A stretch of 64,000 bases of DNA from contig DSEQ01000047.1 of assembly GCA_011056555.1 (NCBI GenBank), forward strand, positions 1 to 64,000, read 5' to 3'. This document shows, piece after piece, positions 25,281 to 32,766 of the stretch (within the stretch, counting starts at the first letter, position 1; each line of letters begins with the position of its first letter). The position numbers were made by a program, and so were the translations under genes. The stretch comes from Candidatus Zixiibacteriota bacterium (lineage in GTDB: Bacteria; Zixibacteria; MSB-5A5; JAABVY01). Under the pieces are notes generated by a model. The model made no database searches. It had not been told where the DNA came from and was given only the letters and a program-made list of their open reading frames with translations.

Positions 25281-26252
25281 TTAGCTGAGCCTTGTAAAAA
25301 GTACCAATCTCCTCTTATCCCAGAATGCCGGGCGGATCAAATATCTTCCCTCTAATGTCCGTCCATTCAGCCTGAGAAGAAATCCGCCTCTGCGTTTTCC
25401 CTCGATTTCCAGCTCGCCTTTCTCCCGCCTGCCTTTCAGCTTATCCAATCTGAGATCGAGCCTTCTCTGCCGTTCATCGGAAACAGGATAACCGACCAGC
25501 GAGCCCTTGCGCTTCAAAGAAGCGATGTTAAACTGCGGAAAAATCACTGTGAAGGGTATGTCCTTGTGCTCGAATTCGATTATGGCTGAATCCTTGATCC
25601 TCTTGAGCATGTAACCGCCCTGTTTCCGGGTATTCCCTGAATTGCCGGTAAGCTCGTTAGTTGTCCTGGTGTCGGCAGTCGCTCCCCGGAATACCAGGGA
25701 TGTCTCCAGCACTTTCTCGATCTTACGATAGCTGTAATGACATATCTCCTCACCCTGATCCGAGGGATAACTTTTCAAGGGCGTGTGTGCGCAATTACGA
25801 ATATCCTCCCCGCAGATACTGCACTCCGGAAAGCTGAAAATAAATCCGATCGAACCTTCCTTATAAATCCCCCCGTCGATATTCGACAGAAGCGCTTTGC
25901 TTCCCTGCGATTCCCAGAGCCAGTAGAACCATACCTTGACCCATTTTTCTCCTCCTTTTTCAATCACTTCCGCTTTAAAATTGCGTGCAATCGGCAAATC
26001 TCTCCTGTTATGTCCAACCAGAACCGGCGAATCGATTATCAGCTCGCAAAGGTTCTGCAGCTCATTATCCGGAAACCTCCCGCCATAAGAATTGACCTGA
26101 TTCGAAACCAGATAAATCGCGCGTACGTAAATATCTTCAGCCCGCACGCTTCGAGGCGGTTTAATCGCGGCATTGATTATCTCCGCAAAATGCTCCCTGT
26201 CGAATTCACGTTCCTCGGAAAGACTGACCAGCAAACGGCCATACAGATTCAT
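25281..26252 (-). CDS. Putative prohead protease with extra C-terminal domain
   Basis: 323 residues. The N-terminal part (about 1-195) fits phage prohead/capsid maturation proteases. H81 in PVLVGHNRRD and S134 in YKEGSIGFIF are the expected His and Ser. A Cys/His cluster follows (C144, C147, C154, H156: CSICGEDIRNCAH), and then EKVLETSLVFRGA, matching the EVSLV-type strand of the family. Residues ~215-323 form a second domain, rich in Arg/Lys (RRGGFLLRLNGRTLEGRYLIR..RLVLFTRL). It loosely recalls LigD 3'-phosphoesterase ends, which I cannot confirm. No clear ribosome site decides among starts. Confidence 0.65.
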   Translation of the reverse strand: MNLYGRLLVSLSEEREFDREHFAEIINAAIKPPRSVRAEDIYVRAIYLVSNQVNSYGGRFPDNELQNLCELIIDSPVLVGHNRRDLPIARNFKAEVIEKGGEKWVKVWFYWLWESQGSKALLSNIDGGIYKEGSIGFIFSFPECSICGEDIRNCAHTPLKSYPSDQGEEICHYSYRKIEKVLETSLVFRGATADTRTTNELTGNSGNTRKQGGYMLKRIKDSAIIEFEHKDIPFTVIFPQFNIASLKRKGSLVGYPVSDERQRRLDLRLDKLKGRREKGELEIEGKRRGGFLLRLNGRTLEGRYLIRPAFWDKRRLVLFTRLS

Positions 26253-26511
26253 GCTGCGCTCCTCCTTTCAAATACCTTCCCCGGAAATATTTACCATCCC
26301 TTTTGGAGTGAATTTGATTTGCAGAATTTGTGAGGAAATAGTATGCAAAAGTTTGCAGAAAAGCATTCGAGGGGGCCGCCGTAAAAAATGCGCAGCAACT
26401 CGTTAATACTATGTTCTTAAATATGTTAGCGATACCGCGCCGCCGAAAAGTTGAGCTTCGGCACATTGCTTGCTTCTATTAAATTCGGAACCAAAAATTT
26501 GCGAGGTTATA

Positions 26512-26895
26512 ATGATGAGAAGAGTTCAACTTGAAAATGAATCCAGAGAAATAGCAAAGCTGATCGCCATCGGATTTTTGACCATCATCCTCTATCTTGG
26601 ATTGTCTTTTTCCACTGCCTATGGCTATCAGATAAGTAATTTCAACAGAATTCAGGTCGAAAGCCCCGATAAAATCGACTGGAATTCGGATTCCTGGCTT
26701 TCCTCCGATATGGATTACAGGTTCGCCCCTGATCGCCCGTACAGCAAAACTGCAGATGGCGGTACAAGTTTCGAACTTGTAGCTGACAATTTTGTAAATG
26801 ATGATGTTCTCCCGGCTGTTCCCGAGCCGACCATTACGATTCTGTTCGGACTGGGCCTGGGCACTATGGCCCTCTACAGAAAATTAAGACACTAA
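26512..26895 (+). CDS. PEP-CTERM sorting-signal protein
   Basis: 127 residues from the ATG at 26512 (GAGG 6 bases upstream). N-terminal hydrophobic signal (AIGFLTIILYLGLSFSTAYG). The C-terminus VPEPTITILFGLGLGTMALYRKLRH is a textbook PEP-CTERM tripartite signal: PEP, hydrophobic helix, basic tail. Such proteins are processed by exosortases and are usually linked to exopolysaccharide biosynthesis; none is encoded in this window. The middle is short and unrecognised. It sits on the plus strand between two minus-strand phage-like genes, so it is a cargo gene, bounded downstream by a terminator. Confidence 0.85.
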   Translation: MMRRVQLENESREIAKLIAIGFLTIILYLGLSFSTAYGYQISNFNRIQVESPDKIDWNSDSWLSSDMDYRFAPDRPYSKTADGGTSFELVADNFVNDDVLPAVPEPTITILFGLGLGTMALYRKLRH

Positions 26896-26927
26896 ACAGA
26901 ATTCGCGCGCAGTGCATGGTATACATT

Positions 26928-26954
26928 AAAGGGCTCCTGCAACAGGAGCCCTTT
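26928..26954. terminator. Bidirectional terminator between PEP-CTERM gene and terminase gene
   Basis: A 12-bp perfect stem (AAAGGGCTCCTG/CAGGAGCCCTTT) with a 3-base loop lies between convergent genes 26512-26895 and 26961-28310. It ends transcription from both sides and cuts the portal-terminase unit off from the rest of the cluster. Confidence 0.85.
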
Positions 26955-26960
26955 GTTAAT

Positions 26961-28310
26961 TCAGACTCTCGAAAGCCTGGGATCCACCGGCTTTCTTTCC
27001 ATTTCACCGGCACTCAGCCGCAGCGGCCACAATGCCAACCCCAGCGCCATTATAAAATCCCCCGATATTTCCGTATCCCATGATGCTTCCCGGAATTCCT
27101 GCAGGTTCGACCAGTATTCACCATCACTTCCGGTCTGCTCCAGAAACGGGTAGGCGATCTCTTTTTTTGCATGATAAATCTCCATATTCGATAGAAGCTC
27201 CGTTTTCGCCTTGCCGCCGCCCCTGCCAAAATTAAAACCCTCCGGGCCAATGTCGGCTATTTCTGAGATAACCACATCTCCCAGCCCGGTGGAATCAACC
27301 ACCACCCTTCCGCCGTAAATCTGCTTTCTCCTGCGAATCGCCGCATAGACATCGTTCCAGTCGCGATCCTTGAACCTCTCGAAGGCCACCAACTGATACG
27401 GCTTCTCGGTTACATCCAATGTCACTCCAACTGTATATGTGAACTTCCTCGCCAGATCCCATCCCGTTATATATTCATGTCCCTGCTCCTGCTCCTTAAG
27501 TCCGCATGACGCCTGCATAGCCGAATTGATTAAATCCTCGCCGATAAACTCCTGGCCCGTGTCCACAAACTCGCCGTATAGATTCTGGCGCACCTTGAGC
27601 ACAGGCAGAGTCTGCTTCTTGCGCTCGATAAATTCCCTGCTGACATAATGATTCTCCTCGGTCTTACCCTGCTGGACATATCCATAGCGCGGAATTTTTT
27701 CCAGCTCCCGGGCCTTGCGGTAGAAAGCGTTCTTGCCCTTGGGCGTCGAGACATAGTCGAGCGTTCCGGCACGGTCCGCCAGGCGAAGCATCAAAACCTC
27801 ATTGACCACATAATCGAATTCCGGCTCAAAAGCGGCCTCGTCAAAACAACAGTAATCATAATCCTGGCCCAGGATATACTCGCCCCGCCTTTGAGTCGAA
27901 CGGCAGCTGAATACCGCATCATTGCCGAAGTAAATTCGTGGATAGGGTGTATAGCGCACACAGTTCACCAGCATTTCCATCAACGGATTGCCCTTAATCA
28001 CCCTCTGCACATTGTTGAAGATGATCTTCGCCTGATCCAGAGTGATCGAGCAGTTCACGGCATTGTATTTCCCGCACGAGTCATAAGCGGTATTCCTGAC
28101 CTTGAAGACACAGCGATGCAGTATCTTGATCGCCTGCGCCATGCTTTTGCCCCAGCGGTTGCCGGTATGCAGGAGATTCTCAGCTTTGTTGGAGTTCATC
28201 AGCCATCTGGTCTGCCCCTCATGCGGTTCGATCTCCAGAAACTCCCGCGCGAAGAAAACCGGATCGGTTACCGCCAGACGCCACCTGTTCTTCTTCGATA
28301 TAACCATCAC
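26961..28310 (-). CDS. Phage terminase large subunit
   Basis: About 449 residues (GTG at 28310, or the ATG at 28307). An ATP-driven DNA packaging motor and nuclease. ATPase: Walker A HTGNRWGKS (48-56), Walker B YDYCCFDE (151-158). RNase H-like nuclease: D285 in GWDLARKF, VVVDSTGLGD (D339, D345) and a further Asp in SGDFIMALGLALWP. The start overlaps the portal stop by 4 bases (GTGA). Packaging genes usually run terminase-portal; here the portal is first, which is unusual. Both domains look intact. Confidence 0.9.
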   Translation of the reverse strand: MMVISKKNRWRLAVTDPVFFAREFLEIEPHEGQTRWLMNSNKAENLLHTGNRWGKSMAQAIKILHRCVFKVRNTAYDSCGKYNAVNCSITLDQAKIIFNNVQRVIKGNPLMEMLVNCVRYTPYPRIYFGNDAVFSCRSTQRRGEYILGQDYDYCCFDEAAFEPEFDYVVNEVLMLRLADRAGTLDYVSTPKGKNAFYRKARELEKIPRYGYVQQGKTEENHYVSREFIERKKQTLPVLKVRQNLYGEFVDTGQEFIGEDLINSAMQASCGLKEQEQGHEYITGWDLARKFTYTVGVTLDVTEKPYQLVAFERFKDRDWNDVYAAIRRRKQIYGGRVVVDSTGLGDVVISEIADIGPEGFNFGRGGGKAKTELLSNMEIYHAKKEIAYPFLEQTGSDGEYWSNLQEFREASWDTEISGDFIMALGLALWPLRLSAGEMERKPVDPRLSRV

Positions 28311-29614
28311 GAAAGTGTCCTTCCAGTCTTCATTTCACGCTTCGCTTCTGCGGTATCAAGCAGGCCAGCTTCCTTTTTCATGATGATAGTTTTGATTCGC
28401 ACTTGCTCGGCATCCATCTTATCCTTCAAACCGTAAACGACTTCATTGGCAAAACCAATGTGGCAGCTGACATCAAATCCCTTTAAAGCCAGCTCGATAT
28501 TAGCCATCCATTCCAGAAAGCCTGCCGCCGCCTGCTGCACCGACCTGACCTCTCGCTGAACCAGTTCGTATTTGAACATGGCCCAGTTGTGAGTGGTACC
28601 GTATGAATATCCCAGCATGAATGGCGCCAGGTGCATGCCCGCGCAGATATCCTCTATCACCGCACGATGGTTCATGTACCATGAGCCGGTCGAGGATGCT
28701 CTTGATGACGGCCCGATATATTCGATCCCGACATCATCCCATGTAATCGGGTTGTCCTCCGGACGAAAATCCCTGAACATCGAGGCGGTCTTCTCAAAAT
28801 AATTATTAGCGCGGCTGACGTAATTCTTTTCCGACTCACCCGGCAGACGGTCAGGCGGCGTGACTTTTACATGTATTCGATGATACCCGGCGTTATGCAT
28901 GCTCTTGTGCATATCGTTTATCATCTGCTGTTCCACCCGCGCCACAAACGGTATGCTCCTCAGGAGCGAATTGCCCCCGGGATTGACTGAGTCCGCTTTA
29001 AGTCCGTAGAAATATGTCGAGCCCTGATCCAGCCAGACCTTCTTATTCTCCTGCTGCTGGCAGATTCGCCAGACACCATCCCGCATCTTAAATCCCAGGC
29101 TGGCGGGATCGATAAAATAGAAATAATCGATACCGTTCCCGCCCGGAAGCCCGACCAGTTCTCCCGCCGCCGATCCAGTGGAATAAAGCGAGGTGAAATA
29201 TTCCAGAAGCAGGCCATCAACTCCGGCGAACTTTTGATATCGGTTATCATACGCATGAGAAAACATCTGCTCAACAGCCTTGGTCGCTTTCTCGATAGTC
29301 TCGCCATTATCGGTGCCGGTGATTTCAATTTTAATGGGCGAGGCCGAGAGCGAGGTCCAGGTCCAGACTGCGGCGTTGAGCGCAGGAATTGTGTCGATCA
29401 GAAAGCGATAGAGATTGACGCGGGATTTCTGAAGCGAATCCCCGACCGGGAGCATGATCCGGTATCCAAATTGATCCGGCGCCTTTTTCAGGCTGCGTTT
29501 TTCCGTAAATTTTGCGAGCGATTCCCTCTCAATCGACTTATTATCCGCAAAATCTGCAGGAATTCTGCTGCTATTTTTTCTGAAGACATTGATTAACCTC
29601 TTGAATCTACCCAA
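28307..29614 (-). CDS. Phage portal protein
   Basis: 435 residues. Portal family features: an N-terminal crown region with PALNAAVWTWTSLSASPIKIE, GSAAGELVGLPGGNGIDYFYFIDPASLGFK, then YFYGLKADSVNPGGNSLLRSIPFVARVEQQMINDMH, a long stem helix, GIEYIGPSSRASSTGSWYMNHRAVIEDICAGMHLAPFMLGYSYGTTHNWAMFKYELVQREV, and the acidic-basic tail with IKTIIMKKEAGLLDTAEAKREM. The start is TTG at 29614, supported by AGGAGG 6 bases upstream. It is the first gene of the minus-strand cluster. No small terminase is seen upstream. Confidence 0.85.
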   Translation of the reverse strand: MGRFKRLINVFRKNSSRIPADFADNKSIERESLAKFTEKRSLKKAPDQFGYRIMLPVGDSLQKSRVNLYRFLIDTIPALNAAVWTWTSLSASPIKIEITGTDNGETIEKATKAVEQMFSHAYDNRYQKFAGVDGLLLEYFTSLYSTGSAAGELVGLPGGNGIDYFYFIDPASLGFKMRDGVWRICQQQENKKVWLDQGSTYFYGLKADSVNPGGNSLLRSIPFVARVEQQMINDMHKSMHNAGYHRIHVKVTPPDRLPGESEKNYVSRANNYFEKTASMFRDFRPEDNPITWDDVGIEYIGPSSRASSTGSWYMNHRAVIEDICAGMHLAPFMLGYSYGTTHNWAMFKYELVQREVRSVQQAAAGFLEWMANIELALKGFDVSCHIGFANEVVYGLKDKMDAEQVRIKTIIMKKEAGLLDTAEAKREMKTGRTLS

Positions 29615-30045
29615 ATTAACCTCCTGATTTTACAAAATAATCCGGAAAATTATCAGGAGTGAAATTGTAGCAAAACCGCATGAATACTGCATTTTCCGCT
29701 TGCATTCTGATTTTGATGTGTTATTTTACTGGCGCAGAATGACAGGGAGTGCTGTCTGATTGGCCCAATAAAGAAGCCAAAAGCATTTTTATTCAATATT
29801 TCCCCGCCTTGCCAAGCAGAAAGTACTCCCTCTTCTTTTTGCCCCGCATCGCCTGCGACCCGCTAATCCATTGTTAGTTAACTAATTATGGTATAGCCCC
29901 GGATTCTGCCCAAGTGATCTGGCGCATAATATGCGTTTGGGAATTTGCGCGGAGTTTTCCACAAAATGTTAAAATATTGTGCGGCATATGGTTACGATTT
30001 CGCATTTTGGGTGAAACATTTGGCACAAAGTTTGATATATATAAA
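29615..30045. other. Upstream region of the portal gene, AT-rich, no gene seen
   Basis: It should hold the promoter of the portal-terminase unit. A TTTTCCACA (one mismatch to a DnaA box) at about 29957 stands alone. No reading frame shows codon structure. Confidence 0.45.
30022..30045 (+). promoter_or_regulatory. Possible sigma-54-like or AT-rich promoter for the candidate RNA
   Basis: TTTGGCACAAAGTTTGATAT has the TGGCAC and N5 spacing of a -24/-12 promoter, but the -12 box reads TTGA instead of TTGC. The following TATATATAAAG could instead be a -10-like element. Weak evidence. Confidence 0.3.
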
Positions 30046-30049
30046 GCAC

Positions 30050-30257
30050 GGATAGTTACTTTTGGAGCTTACTCCAAACGGGCTTAAGAGGTAAGACTCT
30101 TTATTGGTAGTGGCTTGAGTAACAAGAAATAAGGTTCGAGAGGTTAGGAGAGGTTCAGTAATTTGGGCCTCTCTGCTGAGAATCAGACCCAATAAGGGCT
30201 TTCCATATAAACTGTTTCTCCTCCTGACCGGCCATTTCCCCATGGCCGGTCTTATTT
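30050..30257 (+). ncRNA. Candidate non-coding RNA ending in a strong terminator
   Basis: No start/ribosome-site pair is seen on the plus strand, but several structures are: a 7-bp hairpin TTTGGAG-ctta-CTCCAAA at 30061-30078, a TTGGG/CCCAA arm around 30163-30192, and a 10-bp terminator stem with T-rich tail at 30226-30257. Just before the terminator the sequence TTTCTCCTCCTG is anti-Shine-Dalgarno-like. The combination fits a small RNA of about 200 bases. The only ORF here (an 83-residue frame on the opposite strand) has no family features. Confidence 0.4.
30226..30257 (+). terminator. Rho-independent terminator of candidate RNA
   Basis: Stem GACCGGCCAT/ATGGCCGGTC with a TTCCCC loop and a TTATTT tail on the plus strand. 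Confidence 0.8.
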
Positions 30258-30289
30258 AATCTGCTTTGAAGAAACAGCGTTGGTCAATA

Positions 30290-30323
30290 ACCGTCAGGCG
30301 CCCCACCTGACGGTATTTTTTTG
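30290..30323 (+). terminator. Second plus-strand terminator
   Basis: ACCGTCAGG/CCTGACGGT stem, short loop and a T7 tail. With the previous hairpin it makes a double terminator after the candidate RNA, though no plus-strand gene precedes it for 3.4 kb. Confidence 0.85.
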
Positions 30324-30340
30324 TTTCTCGTCTGGAATCA

Positions 30341-30400
30341 GTCATTGCGAGTAGTGAAGGCATTTGGCCTCAGCGACGTGGCAATCTCCTCGGGTGCCCC
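30341..30400. repeat. GTCATTGCGAG-type interspersed repeat
   Basis: Opens GTCATTGCGAGTAGTGAAGGC and contains GTGGCAATCTCCTCGG, the conserved second half of the family. Confidence 0.65.
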
Positions 30401-30494
30401 ATCCCGATGGGCCGATTTTAGGCCCAAGAGGGGTGGGATATTCTTCTTTTAATCATAAATCAGAATAGTTCCACCTCCCGGTGCGCGCTGATAA

Positions 30495-30665
30495 TCGTCG
30501 TGCACGGGGACGTATACGACGCACGAATATAGGGTGGCTATCCGAGCCGGCCGGGGGAGGTCATTCGAGACTGGGTGCCGCCGACAAACTTGCTTTGTCG
30601 GCGTTTCTCGATCAATACATCCGCCACAAACGAGTTTGTAGCGGGCACCCAATTCGGACTACATA
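30495..30665. repeat. 170-bp interspersed repeat, inverted copy of 45945-46118
   Basis: Read in reverse complement it matches 45945-46118 over its whole length with scattered mismatches. Contains two hairpins: GCCGACAAA/TTTGTCGGC and CGCCACAAAC/GTTTGTAGCG. Non-coding. Confidence 0.8.
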
Positions 30666-30676
30666 CTATCCGTCGT

Positions 30677-30782
30677 GCAGGGTCTTGATCCCGATTTATC
30701 GGGATTGTGACCCTGCGCCAATGCTGCGATTCCTTCTTCCGCAGGGTCACACCCTCGACGATGTCGAGGGCAAGACCCTGCG
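30677..30782. repeat. Twin two-tier hairpin element, copy A
   Basis: Hairpin 1 (30677-30716): arms GCAGGGTC/GACCCTGC and ATCCCGAT/ATCGGGAT separated by a TTG/TGT internal loop. Hairpin 2 (30740-30782): arms CGCAGGGTC/GACCCTGCG and CCCTCGAC/GTCGAGGG separated by ACA/CAA. Same outer stem, same 3x3 internal loop, same inner-stem length, different inner sequence. Flanked by direct repeats of about 36 bases (30630-30664 and 30794-30830). Confidence 0.85.
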
Positions 30783-30784
30783 AT

Positions 30785-30862
30785 ACGATTAAAACGAGTT
30801 TATGGCGGGCTCCCAATTCCGGGCTGCATACAGCCCAAATAAATTTGAGCGTGCCAGCCGGT
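30785..30862. repeat. Continuation of the interspersed repeat family (CAAATAAATTTGAGCG type)
   Basis: Reverse complement matches 45905-45975, including the CAAATAAATTTG palindrome. It duplicates the end of the 30495-30665 element across the twin hairpin. Confidence 0.7.
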
Positions 30863-30987
30863 AATAGTATAATATTTTAATGTATGCATCAGGTTCGCTA
30901 ACCTGGCGCATTAACCTTCAAGTTGCGGAACCCAACCTCACAAGAAAGGCAATTCCCCACCGCTGGCGCTGTGGGGCACCCTAGGAT

Positions 30988-31103
30988 CGTCATTGCGAAG
31001 CCCGACCCTGCTGGGCTGTGGCAATCTCACGATCTCGTCTCATGCCAGATGGGGAGATTCCCACCTCGATCACAATCCCAGATTATGATCTCCTCGGAAT
31101 GAC
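30988..31103. repeat. GTCATTGCGAAG-ended interspersed repeat
   Basis: Opens CGTCATTGCGAAGCCCG, closes GATCTCCTCGGAATGAC, so its ends form a GTCATT/AATGAC inverted pair. It also has an internal GGGATTCCC-like segment. A close relative is at 35002-35116. Confidence 0.8.
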
Positions 31104-31147
31104 TATGGTATCAGCGTTAAATAAGGTGCGGAGGAGTGCACCCCGCT

Positions 31148-31450
31148 CTATTGAGTATCCCAGGCGGTGCCCTTTCCGGTGTGATACTCCAACAGATCTT
31201 CCAGTTCCTTAATCGAAAACTTATTGAGCCCGACTATCGTGGCATTCCTTCGATAAACGTGAGGTAATATGTTTCGGGCTTCCTCTTTCGAATCGACGTC
31301 CATAATAATCCATGCCTTATGGATCCCATCTTTGCATCCAAAATCTGCATGGGTGAGAAAATGCGAGCCGCTTTCGACAAGGATTCGCGCCGCATTTATA
31401 CATTCAAGCACCTCTGCTTTGTGCGGAAGCTCAATTAAAAACCTGGCCAT
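31148..31450 (-). CDS. Hypothetical small protein, possible ferredoxin-like fold
   Basis: 100 residues with AAGGGAG 7 bases before the ATG. Sequence pattern beta-alpha-beta (ARFLIELPHKAEVLECINAARILVESGSHFL..AWIIMDVDSKEEARNILP..ATIVGLNKF) is typical of small alpha+beta dimeric barrels such as muconolactone-isomerase-like or YciI-like proteins. No catalytic residue pattern is recognisable, so no activity is proposed. Isolated gene among repeats. Confidence 0.7.
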   Translation of the reverse strand: MARFLIELPHKAEVLECINAARILVESGSHFLTHADFGCKDGIHKAWIIMDVDSKEEARNILPHVYRRNATIVGLNKFSIKELEDLLEYHTGKGTAWDTQ

Positions 31451-31595
31451 AGAAATTCTCCCTTCCGGAATTATTATGCTTGATTAAATATACCGACTGG
31501 TAAATATACATAATGCAATTCATGCCGTAACGGTTTCAATATAATATCAGATTTATTATGTCCTCTTTGTGAATGCAGCGATTATTATCCGTCGT

Positions 31596-31697
31596 GCAGG
31601 GTCTTGATCCCGATTTATCGGGATTGTGACCCTGCGCCAATGCTGCGATTTCTTTTCCGCAGGGTCACACCCTCGACGATGTCGAGGGCAAGACTCC
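31596..31697. repeat. Twin two-tier hairpin element, copy B (decayed right end)
   Basis: Hairpin 1 (31596-31635) is identical to copy A. Hairpin 2 keeps CCCTCGAC/GTCGAGGG, but its right outer arm has changed to GACTCCTAG, so the stem no longer closes. Also preceded by TCCGTCGT as in the other copies. The rest of the 31451-31865 gap holds only the promoter and operator below. Confidence 0.85.
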
Positions 31698-31775
31698 TAG
31701 CTACGAATAACAAATTGACATCAGTGAATAGCGGCCTTTTGCTAAGGGCAAGGGCAAATCGAATGCACATTTTTG

Positions 31776-31790
31776 TTTGCAATATGCAAA
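31776..31790. promoter_or_regulatory. Putative operator for the XRE regulator
   Basis: Perfect 6-3-6 inverted repeat TTTGCA-ATA-TGCAAA immediately upstream of the -35 box. A second TATGCAAA half-site lies between -35 and -10 (31805-31812). Position and symmetry suggest autoregulation by the HTH protein encoded next; this is inference. Confidence 0.55.
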
Positions 31791-31796
31791 TAATAC

Positions 31797-31825
31797 TTGA
31801 CATTATGCAAAGGATATATTACAAT
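31797..31825 (+). promoter_or_regulatory. Strong sigma-70 promoter for the XRE operon
   Basis: TTGACA at 31797-31802 and TACAAT at 31820-31825, spacer 17 bases. Transcription would start about 30 bases before the XRE start codon. Confidence 0.8.
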
Positions 31826-31865
31826 ATGACGAAAATAATAATAAAGGAGTATTGAAGAGACTTTA

Positions 31866-32075
31866 ATGAAAACCACTTTACGCAGGTTCAGATTTGATCG
31901 TGGTGAGCTTAGCCAACAACAACTGGCTGAGATGGTATCAGTATCTCGTAATACCATCATTTCTATTGAGCGTGGCGATTATGCCCCATCGGTGAAACTG
32001 GCGCTGCGGTTAGCCAAGGTCCTCAAAACGACTGTTGAAGAGCTCTTCATTTTAGAGGAGAAGGATCATGCTTAA
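31866..32075 (+). CDS. XRE-family helix-turn-helix regulator (YozG-like)
   Basis: 69 residues, a single HTH_3 domain: LSQQQLAEMVSVSRNTIISIERGDYAPSVKLALRLAKVLKTTVEELF, with the recognition-helix pattern SRNTIISIERG. AAGAG precedes the ATG at 6 bases; a better AAGGAG is too far. Short stand-alone XRE proteins of this type are usually paired with a small membrane protein, as here. The stop overlaps the next start by 8 bases. It likely controls its own operon through the TTTGCA/TGCAAA sites. Confidence 0.9.
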   Translation: MKTTLRRFRFDRGELSQQQLAEMVSVSRNTIISIERGDYAPSVKLALRLAKVLKTTVEELFILEEKDHA

Positions 32076-32766
32076 AAAGGATCCCGTTTTCTGGTGGGCG
32101 TCGGGCATCTTCGCTCTTGCCCTGGTGCTCTTCTTCATCACTCAAAGTCCGAACTGGTTGTTCCTTGGGATCGCATCCTACCTTCTGCGGCCCACATTGG
32201 CCTCTTTGGGTGTAGCCAGAAGGCATATGGATGAACGCCAAATGAGCATTAATTACAGATCGGGCAATATCGCGTTTGCCGTCACCATTATCGTATGTGT
32301 GATCTGTTCTATTATGCTTATGGCGAAAAACGATCACGCCTTTGAGATGTTCCATATGGCGATCGTGGTCGGGCTGGCAACCAAAGCTCTTTTCAATGTG
32401 ATCCTGATAAAGAATTTCCGGGAAGCGGCCCAGAAGATACTCGTCGGAGTCGGGCTCTTGATGGCTCTATTCACGTCGTTTTCATCTTTCAATCCTTTTG
32501 ACCCAGCCAGTTTCATTATGAACATCCTGCCGGGGCTGATTATAGCCGGAATCGGGTTTTTGTCGAAGTCGTATCCACGACCGGCAGGTGTGTTGATTCT
32601 TGCTGCGACCGCTTTTTTGCTCTGGAAGATCTTCAGTAAAGGGTTCGACTGGGGACAAATCGCTGCAGCTGTAATAGTGTGCATTCCGCTGACAATCGGT
32701 GGTGTGTACCTCCTATGTTGTAGGACTGACAAAGTGTATATTAAACCTGCAGGAGAAGCATCATGA
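32068..32766 (+). CDS. Multi-pass membrane protein, DERQ-motif type
   Basis: 232 residues with about six to seven membrane segments (WWASGIFALALVLFFI, WLFLGIASYLL, IAFAVTIIVCVICSIMLMA, MAIVVGLATKALFNVILI, ILVGVGLLMALFTSF, GLIIAGIGFLS, GVLILAATAFLLWKIF, IAAAVIVCIPLTIGGVYLL). The first loop carries MDERQMSINYRSGNIAF; the DERQ stretch is characteristic of DUF2178-type proteins that commonly follow a small XRE regulator. Function not known. It overlaps the regulator by 8 bases and the micropeptide by 4 bases. Confidence 0.85.
   Translation: MLKKDPVFWWASGIFALALVLFFITQSPNWLFLGIASYLLRPTLASLGVARRHMDERQMSINYRSGNIAFAVTIIVCVICSIMLMAKNDHAFEMFHMAIVVGLATKALFNVILIKNFREAAQKILVGVGLLMALFTSFSSFNPFDPASFIMNILPGLIIAGIGFLSKSYPRPAGVLILAATAFLLWKIFSKGFDWGQIAAAVIVCIPLTIGGVYLLCCRTDKVYIKPAGEAS

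Noticed and set aside
26344-26357. TGCAAA-AG-TTTGCA palindrome upstream of the PEP-CTERM gene as a second XRE operator
   Set aside because: The half-sites are in the opposite arrangement to TTTGCA-ATA-TGCAAA at 31776 and the spacing differs; similarity is probably chance.
29950-29970. TTTTCCACA resembling a DnaA box, as an origin signal
   Set aside because: Single imperfect box without clustered partners, AT-rich unwinding repeats or dnaA/dnaN nearby.
29992-30243. 83-residue frame on the minus strand opposite the candidate RNA
   Set aside because: No ribosome site, composition unlike neighbouring genes, and it runs through a perfect plus-strand terminator stem; more likely chance.
30481-30816. 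Overlapping frames of 67-103 residues on both strands in the 30.5-30.8 kb repeats
   Set aside because: They are translations of interspersed hairpin repeats; the same peptide fragments (RVTPSTMSR, GDCDPAP-like) recur at 31.6 and 34.9 kb with the repeats.
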